From Aralia elata (Eukaryota > Streptophyta > Magnoliopsida > Apiales > Araliaceae): 64,000 bases of DNA. Below, one piece after another: positions 1 through 10,750 of the stretch. The DNA is taken from assembly GCA_034770075.1 (NCBI GenBank), contig CM068387.1, positions 80,911,971 to 80,975,970 on the forward strand. The letters run 5' to 3'. The notes under the pieces were generated by a model. It had not been told where the DNA came from. It made no database searches and was given only the letters and a program-made list of their open reading frames with translations. Numbering within the stretch: position 1 is the stretch's first letter; each line of letters starts with the position of its first letter. The translations under genes were made by a program, and so were the position numbers.

Positions 1-1100
1 ACTTTTCATTCATAAAGTCATCACATGCCATTTACTCCTATGTTAGAATTTAAATAATGGATTTGACATAGAATTTAATTAATGGATTTGACATGGAATT
101 ATATTTAGTAAATGAATTGATACTGTTTAGTTCTGTAAGTAGTTTCCTATAACAGGTGTTTCAATCAGGAAATTTATTGGTGACTGAATTTGGGTAGAAC
201 GAACTACTCTTTAGATTGGGCCTGGAGCAAGACGAAAGGATAGAGACATAGACTATTGCCAATGCCATCTCTGAGTTAGTTCTTGATCTGTTGTGTATCA
301 CTAAAATATCCTTTACTTTGTGAATTTCTAAAATGTTCAATCGAAGTAGAATTTCTTCTATTATTATTTTTTTTCAATGTATGTTTCTGTGTTTTTTTAA
401 TTCTTTTTTTGGAGGTGGGTTGGAAATGGGGACTAGGGGTCTCGAGTAGATATCATAGAAAGTTAAGTTCGTATAGTGCAAACTGTTGGAATAAGAAGAG
501 AACAATTTAAGGAAAAAACTGGTCAGATATTTTCTGAAATTGTTTGACATGGTTTTGTATGCTCAATGTAAGACACATACGACTATTATCTCTTGCTTTT
601 TCAGTTATGGTGAGGCTTGACTTTACACTCTGAGCACAGAAAAATTTAAGGAAACATTTGTAAGATATATTCTGTAGTTAATATTTTATCAATAAAAAAA
701 TATTTTCTGTAATTGGTTGAAAAGCTTTTGGATGCTCAATGTAAGTCAGGTATACGACTCTTATTACTTTTTCTGATTGCGAGTCTTGACTTTATGCTCA
801 TTGGCTCATGCCACATTGGACTCCCTTTTTCCTACATCTGGAACATGTTAATGCTTCTTGTAGTACATATATCAATTGGTAAATGGAATACAAAGTCAGG
901 AGCAGATCTTCATGTCTAGTAGGCATTGAGCAAATCCGCGTGGGCTTCTCGTAAACGATCAATCATCACATAATTAACTTGAACATATAATTGTGTTGTA
1001 TTGTTCTTTTATTGACGTTTCAGATAGTTATGCATCTTCAAATAAGTATGCCTATATTAACTTACAAACATGCTGCAATGCATTTTATTTTCATCTGCAG
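1..1100. other. No gene identified; probable intron or flank of the next feature
   Basis: AT-rich sequence with only short open frames that resemble no family I know. It ends in a good 3' splice site (pyrimidine-rich, then ctgcag at 1095-1100) leading into the exon-like stretch at 1101, so at least its right part is probably intronic. Confidence 0.4.
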
Positions 1101-1765
1101 CTTCACTAGATGGTAAACCCACAAGCAGCAAATCCTCAGGTGAAAGCGAGGGTTTTGCAGAGAATATGAAAGTAAGACCAAATGTTTCTAAACAAAGAGA
1201 TGTTGCAAAGCTTTCAAGAAGCCGTTATTGCAACAAGAGTTCTGAAGATCCACCCTCAGCTGAGAGGATGGAAACAAAAAAATTACTCCCTCCGTCCCAA
1301 ATTAATCGCTCAGTTTTAACTTTTTTAAGTCAAATTGACTATTTTTTAAGTCAAAACCGAGCAATTAATTTGCGACGGAGGGAGTAACAAATTATCTCAA
1401 AGGTTCGCACAAGGAGCCAGAAACTCTGACAGAGGAATCAGTCTCTGAGTCTGCTGATGCAAGTGCTTCAAGGAAACGGATAGCGGAAGAATCTCTAATT
1501 CAGAACTGCAATAAGGTCGGTACTTCATCTTCCTCATTATTCTGCCATTTCATATATGCATGAGGTTGATCACTTTGCCGATGCCATCAACATGAAGTAT
1601 CACCAAATTCAGGGAATGGACAAGTGCAACTTGCAGACCACCATTACCACCACTACCAGTGTAGACAGATCAAATGATATGTATAATCTTCTAGTGAAAT
1701 GCGCTAAACTTGTAGCTGCCAAGAAAAAATCATCTGGATATGTGCTCTCTGACGATCGCTACTAG
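1101..1765 (+). pseudogene. Unidentified gene, partial, exon interrupted by a MITE
   Basis: I do not recognise the family. A Ser/Lys/Glu-rich reading frame opens after a splice acceptor at 1100 and runs through SLDGKPTSSKSS and VAKLSRSRYC to KTK-like residues at about 1283, where a Stowaway-type MITE (1286-1384) intervenes. Removing the MITE and one TA copy lets the frame continue without a shift through EPETLTEES and ASRKRIAEES to a possible donor at 1515/1516. A further open stretch (ADAINMKYHQ ... AKLVAAKKKSSG) ends in a stop at 1763-1765 and could be the last exon; possible acceptors are at 1613 or 1638. With the MITE in place, translation stops at its right edge. The protein looks low-complexity, charged and possibly nuclear, but that is only an impression. 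It could be a dead gene, or a live one that splices around the exon. Confidence 0.45.
1286..1384. mobile_element. Stowaway-type MITE, 99 bp, inside an exon
   Basis: The element begins CTCCCTCCGTCCC and ends with the inverted copy GACGGAGGGAG. The two halves form an almost continuous palindrome with arms of about 40 bp. It is flanked by TA at 1284-1285 and 1385-1386, the Tc1/mariner (Stowaway) target duplication. The insertion adds 101 bp to an open frame and so destroys it. Confidence 0.85.
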
Positions 1766-1884
1766 AGCTCAGTCGCAATCTTGCTCCCAGAGTATGCCTT
1801 TTCCATATAAGTTTTTCTTATAGTTGTTGAAGCAAAAGAATAGGTAAATTATAATACAAGTTACAGGTATAGAAAGAAAAGCAG

Positions 1885-2350
1885 CATACATACTTGTTGG
1901 GAAGAGGCAGGAACCTATAGATAACATAGAAGTAAGGTGGCATATACAAGAAAAGGGATTGCTTTAGTTGTTACAGTACTTCAATTCTCATACCAATTGC
2001 TGACTTCAAATTTGTTAGTCTTGTTTAAGCCGAGCAATTTATTTGAAAAGATTCTTCTATTATTAGACTTTGATTATGGCCCTTTGTAATGTGCCTTTGA
2101 ATCTATTGAATGTGCTGCTGCTGGTTATCTTCGTACATTTTGGGTTTTTGGGTTTGTTGATGGTTACTGCGCTTCTGTTTTTTTTTGAACGGTGAGGGGT
2201 ATGCTCAGGCCAGATTAAGCGTCAATTGAGACCTCTCCTCAAGCGATCTTAAAGAGCACACCCCCACATGAAAATCTTATCATATGAACCTAAAGAAGCC
2301 CCAAATACAGTAGGATATATGACACAAAAACTCTTGTTTATGCAGTGTGG
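1885..2350 (+). repeat. Dispersed repeat, partner of 9296-9690
   Basis: This stretch shares an ordered series of similar segments with 9296-9690: the aggaacctata block, the cttcaattctcatacca block, ttgctgacttcaa, and then aacagtaagatat-like sequence. The two copies lie in the same orientation about 7.4 kb apart. No coding potential is evident. It may be an old segmental duplicate or two copies of one transposon. Confidence 0.45.
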
Positions 2351-2439
2351 TGTGGGTTGTTTGTGCACCGTTTTGGGACACGACTAAGTACATGTGCAAT
2401 TCCAATATGCTTCATTCATAAAATAATAACCACATGGAA

Positions 2440-3052
2440 ACATGCACAAGAGGCCAACCTAGTCTGATTCGACCTATGCCTATTAGGCCTTGGGTTTTGA
2501 CCAAGCTTGATTAGGCTGACTTTGGTTTGTTAGATCATATCAGGCCTTGGCCTCTAGGTTATGATCTGATTAGACCTGTAGGTCAGGTCTATGTCGTCTG
2601 ATCTGTCTCTTTTTAAAAAAAAAATATTTAATATTAAATATAAAAAATAAAAACTATAAAATATAATAATAAAATTTTGTAAAAATAATTTTTTTTAATG
2701 AAGAACTAGAGTATTTACAAGAAAGTAACTTATTATTAATATTTAACATTAAAAGTTAGTTTACTGATGTATTAATTAATGTTAAAAAGTAACATGAAAT
2801 ATTATTAAAATTTTAATATTAAATAATAGTATTTACAAGAACTAACTTATTACTAATATTTTATCAATTAACAATAGACTAACTGGTATAGTATTAATTA
2901 ATTAAATGTATTTAAAAGAGCTTGGACAGCTCTGTTTTTTGGGCCATCTGGGGACTGGACTGGGGCCTCGGACTTGGGACTTCGGAGGAGCGGTCTGGGC
3001 TGGGCCGCAGGCGCGTTAGCAGCCTTGCCTGGTCAGCTATATCAAAAAAAAA
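2440..3052. other. Transposon-like remnant and AT-rich spacer
   Basis: Positions 2455-2610 contain clustered aggcctt/gacct motifs like the subterminal repeats of the hAT-type element at 15003. 2610-2920 is almost pure A/T. A GC-rich patch with ggcctcgg and gctgggccgcagg lies at 2935-3030. I see no gene; a degraded hAT-like element is the best guess. Confidence 0.3.
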
Positions 3053-3800
3053 GGGTCCTTTACAGAAATATACAACAATTAGTAAAATATTACAAGAATA
3101 GTGCACTAACAAAATAATTACAAAAAGAGTGCAAAATAGTAACCACTTCAAATCATTCAGTTTCACATAAATAAAGAAACTGTCACCTCATCTACCATCT
3201 TTCTCTCTCTTCTTTCTACCATCTTTCTCTCTCCTCTTCTACCATCTTTCCACCATCTTTTTGAAAATCCTTTGTGCAAAAATTGTCACTTCTATTTCCA
3301 TCCTCTCACTAAAACTAACCTCTTCTCCATCCCTTCTCTCTCTTCAAACCCAATTTCCCTTCTTCTCATCTTTAAAATACCCCATCTTTGATGTAAAATC
3401 CTAGATCTATTATGCTTAGCAAATAGCTTACAAAAATCACAATCCCCGATTAAAAAAAGGAGAAAATAAATAAAAGAGAAGAGGAAGAGGAAGAAGCAGC
3501 AGCATATGGAGTTTATTGTTTAGGTTTTGAGAATATCTTATTTTTGATTTTGAATTTTTGAGATAAACACATCATTTCCATATTTGAAATGAATTGTGTT
3601 ATTTGGTTGTTGTTGCTATAATTTGTTGGGTGATCTTGAGGGAGGAGAAATTAATGAGTTGAAATGGATTTGTACGTGTTTCAGATTTATGGCTACTAAT
3701 TAGATTAATTTTGGTTACTGTATAATGTTGAGTTGGTAACCATTCACAATATTGTATTATTTTTAATGCTTCAGTTATTAGACAATGGAGATGATTCCAG

Positions 3801-4275
3801 ATTAATTGGTAACCTAATAAAACTGAATTTGTTATCTTTGTATGAAAGTTTGGTTACCAACTAAACTATAAAAAAATATATTCTATAATAGATTTTTTAT
3901 AATTAATTGGTAACCCAATAAAACTGAATTGATTACTTTTGTATTAAGGTTTAGCTACCAACTGCATTATGAAAAAAAAATTATAATAGATTTTTTATAA
4001 TTAATTGGTAACCTAATAAAACTGAATTGATTACCTTTGTGTTAAGGTTTGACTATGAAAAAAAAATTCTATAGTAGATTTTTTTAAATTAATTGGTAAC
4101 CCAATAAAATTGAATTAGTTACCTTTGTATAAAGGTTTGGCTACCAACTGCACTATGAAAAAACAAATCTATAATAGATTGTTTTATAATTAATTGGTAA
4201 CCCAATAAAACTGAATTGGCTACCTTTGTATGAAGTTTTGGTTACCAACTGTATTATGAAATAAAAAAATTATAT
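3801..4275. repeat. Tandem array, five copies of about 98 bp
   Basis: Copies begin with attaattggtaac at 3801, 3902, 4000, 4088 and 4189, spaced 101, 98, 88 and 101 bp. Each continues with aataaaactgaatt, a ttacctttgta block, a taccaact block and a poly-A stretch. The third copy lacks about 12 bp. The array lies inside the Mutator-like element and has no coding potential. Confidence 0.85.
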
Positions 4276-4674
4276 AAAAATAGTTTTTTGTCGGTAATCA
4301 ATATCTACATAAAAGGTTACTCTTAAATAGTATTTTGGACATCATCTGCACCATATAAAAAAATTAAATGCTAATTAATTGGATACCAGACATATGACAT
4401 TTTGGATGTTTACTGTGAGTAACCAATAACCAGACATATAGTAACCTTTTTATTGATGTAAGGTAACTAAGATAGTACAACTAGTATTTATTATTACAAT
4501 CAGAAAAATGGAAATGAGATGTGGATGAGAGAGAGATAGAGAGAGAACGAGAAAAAGAGAAGAAGGAAAGGGCGTGGAACAACAATCCCGGAAACAACAA
4601 GCCTACCTTCCATCAACTCAAAAAATCCTTCTGTCAAATTCACCGATTCCGGCGATCGGAGTAATCGGCTCCGT

Positions 4675-4851
4675 CAGAACCACCAGGGAAGCACTATGGC
4701 CACGCAGAGCTACTGCCCGACTGGTATGATCAAATCTGTCAATTCTAGGGCCCTCAATAAGGGCTCCATATAAGCATGCAATTCCTCCAACCATATGCAC
4801 AACACCGGATTCGGCAAAATCTATGACACCAGATCTGAATAAGAGATTGTT
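4675..4851 (-). pseudogene. AMT1: Captured fragment of an AMT1 ammonium transporter gene
   Basis: In an open minus-strand frame, about 59 residues read NNLLFRSGVIDF, then SGVVHMVGGIA, ALIEGPRIDRFDH and VALRGHSASLVVL. This is the conserved core of plant AMT1 ammonium transporters, a membrane family of around 500 residues. Known AMT1 proteins have FAGSGVV and AGLWGALIEGP where this copy has FAESGVV and ACLYGALIEGP, so it carries substitutions at invariant positions. Beyond SASLVVL the frame runs into unrelated sequence instead of the expected GTFLLWFGW. It is therefore a broken internal piece, not a working transporter. It sits inside an element with inverted ends, so capture by a Mutator-like transposon is the likeliest origin. 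Confidence 0.8.
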
Positions 4852-5186
4852 CATATTTGTGGGACTGACCCTTCTATACTCACTATAAATGGTTGTGGTG
4901 ATAAAAGTACAAATATGGAGGATGATTATATTATAAGACACCACAAGCACGAGGTCAGAGATAACCAGTGTATTTCTTCTCCTTCTCTCTCCTCGTCTTT
5001 ACCTACCATTTAAAAAAAATGATTTGTCACGTCAACAATTTATTAAAACACTTAACTAAATTAAAAGGATAAGAATGCACTAATTTTATAAATAAAATAT
5101 TGCATATGCATTAATTTTGTAAATATTTTATGTATTCACTTTTGTTGTATTTTTTATAAAAATGTACTAATAAATGTAATTGTCCC

Positions 5187-5692
5187 AAAAAAATTTAGAA
5201 CAAGTTGCAGTTGGTTGTGCTTGGGCCATGGGCCACACCCGTACTTGAATTAAGATAACTGATTTAAGATTAAAAAGTCCAACTTCCTGAATAGGGACCC
5301 ACGAACTTATTGTAAATATAAATGAACCTATCCTCAGAACTCAGAAGACGTTTTGCTGTTCTGAAACTTTTGAGTCAGTTCTGTTTTTTTCTCCTTTGTT
5401 TTTTGTAATCTCTTTAGATATTGAGCAGATCTCTCTAGTACTACTTTTGCAGTTTAAGATATATATATATATTGCTCTATTTCTTTTATTAAAAAAAACA
5501 ACTAAATCTGCTCTTGTCATGCTCTTGCTCTACAATTATATCGTTGCGTTTGTGAATTTTATTAAAATTCAGGGGAAGATAATCGTCTAATTTTCCCTCC
5601 CCTAAAATAAAAAGAAGTTATATAAATAATAAAGACTAATCATTAAATTAAAGAATGTCAAAAAGAACCACCATAAATTTCCTGATTATGAA
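5187..5692. other. Spacer with no gene seen
   Basis: AT-rich sequence. An open frame at 5396-5590 is hydrophobic low-complexity translated from T-rich DNA, has no recognisable domain, and is not called. Confidence 0.5.
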
Positions 5693-5750
5693 GACCATTA
5701 ACATATGAACTGCTTGGTAGATTATTGTTAATTTAAATTACTACTAATAT

Positions 5751-5925
5751 TTCTCCAAGGTTTAAATTCAGATTTCCCTAATTATGTAGGAGTATTTTAG
5801 TCTTAATTAATACTTTACATGTTGAAAATCTCCATAATTCCGAGGTTTTAAATTCAGATTTCCCTAATTATGTAGGAGTATTTTCGTCTTAATTAATACT
5901 TAACATGTTGAAAATCTCCATATAT
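5751..5925. repeat. Tandem duplication, two copies of about 85 bp
   Basis: Two successive near-identical copies each contain ggttttaaattcag (or one T fewer), ccctaattatgtaggagta, cttaattaatactt and catgttgaaaatctccata. It lies in the left arm of the fold-back structure and helps to explain why that arm is longer. Confidence 0.8.
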
Positions 5926-6936
5926 AATTGGGTGGTCTGATATCAAAACCTGTAGGATATTTGATCGTTATCACAGGACATTGACCATTGGTCAGTTTGA
6001 TATCCTGTTGAAATTATATTCTTAAAAAAAAATATGTAAATATTGGATTTTAGCTTAATCTTGTAGAGGATTTATAATATTCATATATATGCGAACATTA
6101 ATATTTTGTTGTGCATAAAATACAATTCATTATAATTAAGTTGACAGAAAAAGAATTAACCCACCAAATTAAATAATAATCCAAATAATAGAATTTGGGT
6201 TTAACTACAATTCAAAACAACAGTACTTTAATCTTGAGCTAGCTGGCTAGGTGCAACATTGAGATAAGCAGTTGTTTAGTTTAGATTGTCGGTTGCTTAA
6301 TTTGTTGAACTGCATGCATATTGAAATAGCATGGACAAAAATGAATCATGTTTTAAATAGTTAAAAAAGGCAACCTCTAAATAACATTTAAGAGGCAAAA
6401 AATAAGAATTTTCATATTTTTTTTTCTTCATATAGTAACAATTTAACGCATAAATATTTTAACTAGTTACAACAGCAATTAATGAATTATACAAATAATC
6501 AACTAAAAGATCAATTAGGCATATAAAGTAAGTTTATTTAAACAATCTTCGATCATACTGTAAAATATCGAATAGCTAGGTTGCTAATTAATACTGTGAA
6601 ATATTGAATAGGTTGAGACTAGAAATGAATTAGGATTAGATGCATATATATTTGAACTAGTTAAAGTAGCTGGCTAGCTAATATGTGCTGTAAAATATCG
6701 AATATGTTGCTAATACTGTAAAATATCAAATAGGTGGAGAGAAATGAATTAGGATTATATTCATATATATATATATATATATATATGAACTAGCTAGTTA
6801 AAGTAGTAGATAAAGTTTCGAGTTTATTTAAACAATTTTCATACAGTGTGGTTGCAGCTAGTTAAAGATGAATAAAAATAAAATACAAAGGGTCTCAGTA
6901 CCTCTAAAGAATGTATACTCAGGGACTTGAAAACCA

Positions 6937-7621
6937 TCTATATAACAAAGTACAAGGGATTTTGAAAAAAAAAAAAGTTCCTGCTCACTCAACTTTTGAT
7001 CAGGACCGTCAAAAAAATGGGATAAATCTCACTCTCCTTTTTATATCCTCGCTTTCTTCTTTATATCTACTCTCCCATTCCATTTCATCTTCTCTCAAAA
7101 ACTTCCAATCACAAGCCCTAAGGTATTTTTTCCTCTTCCATCCCCATTGGCCGAGCCAGTCATCTTCTTCCCCACTGCTCCGTCCGACCAAACCTAGCCC
7201 TAAATTAAAAAGCCCTAAATTAAAAAGCCCTAAAACCCTTATATGCCGAGTAAGAGAAGGGGAAGTCGGCTGAAGAAGAGATACAAAGAAGAGGAGATTG
7301 GGTCGGAGGAGAAAAAGGAGACGCTCGGCCTAGATCGAAGCAGGAGGTGGGCAAGAATTTGGAAGTCCATAAGAGCATCGGTTCTCTTCATTCTACCTCC
7401 TCACAGTCGAGCCCAGTCTTCTTCCCCCCTCACCGTCCGGCCAACCCACACTCCGACATCTCTCCTCCTCCCTGTCGCCAAATATAACCCTAACCATTCC
7501 TTCTCTACCGGCCGAAACCCCTTTCCCTCTGCCTTATTCGGTTAGACTAAGTTTGGAAAAATCTAGGGCTAAATCAAGCATCTTAGGCACGTGTAGTGCC
7601 GTAGGCACGGGTGATAGCTAG
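6937..7621 (+). mobile_element. Non-autonomous Helitron, 685 bp
   Basis: The left end TCTATATAACAAAG follows an A at 6936. The right end has a short hairpin (gtgccGTAggcac, 7596-7608), nine bases, then CTAG at 7618-7621 followed by T. A 5'-TC start, a hairpin followed by CTRR, and insertion between A and T are the hallmarks of plant Helitrons. The interior has leader-like sequence and two modest open frames (6911-7273 and 7243-7545) without known domains, and no Rep/helicase. Any captured host sequence is unrecognised. Confidence 0.7.
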
Positions 7622-7913
7622 TTTAAATATATAACTAATCAAAGAGGAGGAAGGATATATTAATTTTTCCAGAATTAATTAATGTTGAAAACAATTAATG
7701 TTTATGAAAATTGTTTAAATAGACTCGGTATTTTATCTGCCTAGCTAGCTGATTTTTCAGCTAGTTGTTTGTGTAGTTCATTGCTACGTACTTTAACTAG
7801 TTATTTTAAATATATATGCATCTAATCATAATTATTTTCTCTTCACTTATATATTCAATATTTTACAGTATTAATTAGTCGTTTACTTCATTGCTATTGT
7901 GTGTAGTCGTTTA

Positions 7914-7916
<3 letters not shown>

Positions 7917-7945
<29 letters not shown>
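7917..7945. repeat. (AAT)n microsatellite
   Basis: About nine to ten uninterrupted aat units in the right arm of the fold-back structure, next to a cagtatta motif that is repeated in the arm. Confidence 0.9.
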
Positions 7946-8159
7946 TTTTACAGTATTAGTCGTTTAATCTATCAAGCAGTTCATATGTTAATGGTCAAGA
8001 ATATATTTTCAACCGTCGTAGGAAATACTATTTTCATAATTGTAGTCGGTAGCTTTAAAATATGTATGTATATATGCAATTTTATTTGGTGTCTATATGA
8101 CCTGCTGCATGTGTTCAGGGTCTAATTGGCTTATGACAATGGTAGGGTTAATTGGGTCA

Positions 8160-9040
8160 GCCTGCATGAGATGCTGATTTATGACATGATGCAAGATTTG
8201 ATGATTCTGGTGGGTTTGATTTTTGGAATTTTTGAATGTTTTTGTTGATAATTTTGTTTGTAGTTACTGAATCCCGGGATTTTCTTGAAATTTGGTGAAT
8301 TAAGTATATAAAATTATATGGTAATAGTATTCTACTGTCATCTTAATGATTGACTGACTTGTTGTATATTAATGTAAATTTATCAACTAATTATAGGCTT
8401 TATTCTTGGGAAATTCTGAGGGGACCGGAATTCTTATTCAAATTATGACTCCGAATATTAACTATTCGGATTGGCTGACCAATATAAAACGAATATTCAT
8501 TGAGGAGAAGTATGATATAAGTAGATCAACCGAAAAAATGAATAAAAATTCGCAATTTGAAGGGCCGTTCCTAAAGGGCCCAACGAATTCCTAATTGGAA
8601 TTAAGGGATCTTTTTGAATTGATTCTTTTATCACATTGTGATATTTTACATGACCGGTCCAATTTTATTTTATTTTTATTTTTTTTCTTTTGATTCTCAA
8701 AAAATTTATAATATTTATTTTAATTAAAATTTGTGCAGAATTCAGTGATTTATGTGTAATTTAGATACATGTAAAAAACAGGGTTGCATAGACTGTACAA
8801 TCTTATTTTTTACATTTATCCAAATTACACCTAAATTACTGAATTCTGTAAAAATTTTAGTTAAAATAAATATTATAAATTTTTTGAGAATCATAAAAAT
8901 AAATAAATAAAATTACACCGGTCGCCAGAAGGACTCTTCCGTGCCATTGAAAAGTAGATCTACTAACAAAGTTTTGACCTTTTTTAGAATGTCTGATAAA
9001 TTCAGAAGCTATAAAGGTTTACAATAAACTCCATTTTTTA
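8160..9040 (+). pseudogene. Relic of the 3' end of an SRC2-like gene
   Basis: 8160-8225 matches the last codons of the intact SRC2 gene (14290-14361): both contain gatttgatgat, ctggtgggtttgattttt and the preceding tatgac block. The SRC2 stop TGA is TGG here. Downstream, 8330-8400 matches the SRC2 3' flank (tctactgt, tcttaatg, gacttgt, ctaattat). After an insertion, 8952-9040 resumes that flank (gtagat, ctgataaatt, ctccatttttt). The rest of the coding region is absent. This is a decayed partial duplicate about 5.3 kb upstream of the working gene, which suggests an old tandem duplication followed by deletion. Confidence 0.65.
8399..8951. mobile_element. Insertion in the SRC2 relic with a 120-bp-arm fold-back
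   Basis: Sequence absent from the SRC2 3' flank begins near 8399 and ends near 8951. Its right half is a long inverted repeat, with arms at about 8652-8778 and 8806-8923 that both contain gaccggt, gattctcaaaa, aatttataatattt and gaattcagt-like blocks. Its left half has a 62-codon frame (8406-8594) containing NYSDWLTNIKRIF, faintly like the start of Copia gag proteins. I cannot define a target duplication. Element class unknown. Confidence 0.5.
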
Positions 9041-9295
9041 GACACAAATTTTCTTTTTCTCTACGTTCCAAAATTACGTATACATTTTTATTTCTGCAGT
9101 ACAAAATGTTCTTTTCTTAACAAATGAATCTCTAATTTTTATAATTGATTCTTTAATTTTGGAATATTATGAAGAGATTAGTTGAAAAACTTTTTGGAAG
9201 AAGAGTATATACATTTCTTTCTACTATTTACATGTATAACTATCAATATTATTGTGAAGTATATTCACAATATTTAGTCTGAAAATGAAGTGGGA

Positions 9296-9690
9296 AGTAT
9301 ACATACTTATTGGGTCTAAATTAAGAGGTCAGGAACCTATATATAACATAGTCATAGAGGTAAGATTACATATACATGAAAAGGGATAATTGATTATTGC
9401 TTCAGCCTTTAGTTGTTGTAGTAGTTACGTTCTTCAATTCTCATACCAAAATTGCTGACTTCAATTTGTTAGTTAGACTTGAAAGTATAATGTGCCAAAG
9501 TATAATTTGTTAAAGCCAAAGTTTGTTTGGTTTGAAGGTAAACACATTTAAAATTTTTATTTACTTTTACGAAAATATACCTTTTAAATGCACTTTATTT
9601 ATTTAACTTATTAGTAGAGTTTGGGATCTAAAAGCAAAGCTCCAAAAACAGTAAGATATGGCACATGAGATCTTGTGGAGTGTACTTTAA
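9296..9690 (+). repeat. Dispersed repeat, partner of 1885-2350
   Basis: Second copy of the repeat described at 1885, with an extra tagtcatag and a longer internal segment. A small minus-strand frame at 9611-9859 overlaps it but has no recognisable domain. Confidence 0.45.
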
Positions 9691-9699
9691 ATTTTAATG

Positions 9700-10609
9700 G
9701 TGAATAATCTTTGTGTTCAAAATATGCGGCATACAATAAAAGCAAGTGATTCCAAATTCGAATACCACCGAAAGTAATAGAATAGACTTTGGACACTTTT
9801 AACCTCTCTTTCTCTCCTCCTAATTTTAGATTTTGATGTGTAAAAAAGTGTATTATCATTAGGGAATCTCATATTTCCTTTTTGTATTTTTTTTTTCTTT
9901 TGGGAGAATTATAGACCTTTTTACGTCAATCACCTATATAATTAAAAGCACAAACTTAGTTTGATTTTACTAATTTTTAATTCAGCTTTCCAAATTCGTA
10001 TTAACATATGTACTATCTAAATTTGTATCAATTAAATACTATTCAAATTTAAAATTATTACTATCTCTAAAAGGAATAGAAAAAAGAAGATTTTTTTTTT
10101 CTCTATTCAAATTAGTATAAGTACTATACAAATTTATAATAATTAATAATTAAATATAAAGCATTCAAAAGAAACCCAACCAATCTCTCATAGAAAAAAT
10201 AACTTTTAAAAAAATTTTATTTTTGATTTTACCAATTTTATTACATAATTGGTAAAACACATTTCACTAAAAGAAAAATCTCCTGCAAAACAATTACAAA
10301 CACTCAATCAAACACACTAAAAAAATATTCATTTCTAACTAATTATCATAACTAAATTAAAAGTTACTAAAACATGAGTTTCATAATTTTATTCGGATTA
10401 AAATTTCAAACAAATTTTATTAATACAAACGCTAATATAGAATTCCATTATAAATTTAAATAAAATTAAAATAATTATTTTCACATAATCATAACTAAAT
10501 AAATATACAATAATCTATTCATATATTTAGTTTAATAATTGATTAAAAGAATCTACAATATATAATTTAATCATTAGTTATTTAAATAAATATTTAACTA
10601 TTTAATAAT
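9700..10609. other. AT-rich spacer, nothing recognised
   Basis: Very AT-rich, with many short A or T runs on both strands and no gene, clear repeat structure or element ends. Confidence 0.5.
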
Positions 10610-10750
10610 TTGTGGACCCAAGTACATATTAGGGTTCACATGGCCTAATTGAAATAAATGTACAAATTAGAGTTTACAAAAATCATAATTAAATGTACAA
10701 ATTAGGGTTCATGTGACCTAATTAAATGTACAGATTAGACAAAAATAAAT
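10610..10750. repeat. Short diverged tandem repeats
   Basis: Three to four imperfect units of the type aaatgtacaaattagggttcatgtgacctaatt recur at intervals of about 40-60 bp. They lie directly upstream of the promoter-like module. Confidence 0.6.

Larger units (their letters stand above)
3053..5186. mobile_element. Mutator-like element carrying an AMT1 gene fragment
   Basis: The left end (GGGTCCTTTACA from 3053) and the inverted right end (GGGACAATTACA reading back from 5186) share the start GGG.C, a tacaacaa block, an aaaatatt(t)acaa block and a tgca block in the same order. This indicates diverged terminal inverted repeats of roughly 100 bp or more. The flanks are nine A residues on the left (3044-3052) and aaaaaaatt on the right (5187-5195), 7 of 9 matching, as expected for the 9-bp Mutator target duplication, although A-runs can match by chance. 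Inside are a 98-bp tandem array and a minus-strand AMT1 fragment. No transposase is visible, so the element is non-autonomous. Confidence 0.55.
5693..7996. mobile_element. Large inverted-repeat (fold-back) structure with a Helitron in the loop
   Basis: Three segments of the left arm recur inverted and in mirror order on the right. They are gaccattaacatatgaactg at 5693 versus its complement ending at 7996; the aatactgtaaaatat plus gattagatgcatatatat group at 6555-6690 versus 7800-7960; and agtttatttaaacaattt at 6821 versus 7704-7725. The left arm is longer because of internal duplications. The loop (about 6843-7703) contains a Helitron at 6937-7621. No transposase frame is visible, so it is either a fold-back element or an inverted duplication. 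Confidence 0.5.

Noticed and set aside
3801..4275. CRISPR-like regular repeats
   Set aside because: Plant nuclear DNA; the repeats are contiguous 98-bp units without unique spacers.
7243..7545. 100-codon basic open frame in the Helitron
   Set aside because: No recognisable domain, biased composition, and position within a transposon leader-like region.
9611..9859. 82-codon minus-strand frame
   Set aside because: Lies in a dispersed repeat and matches no family I recognise.
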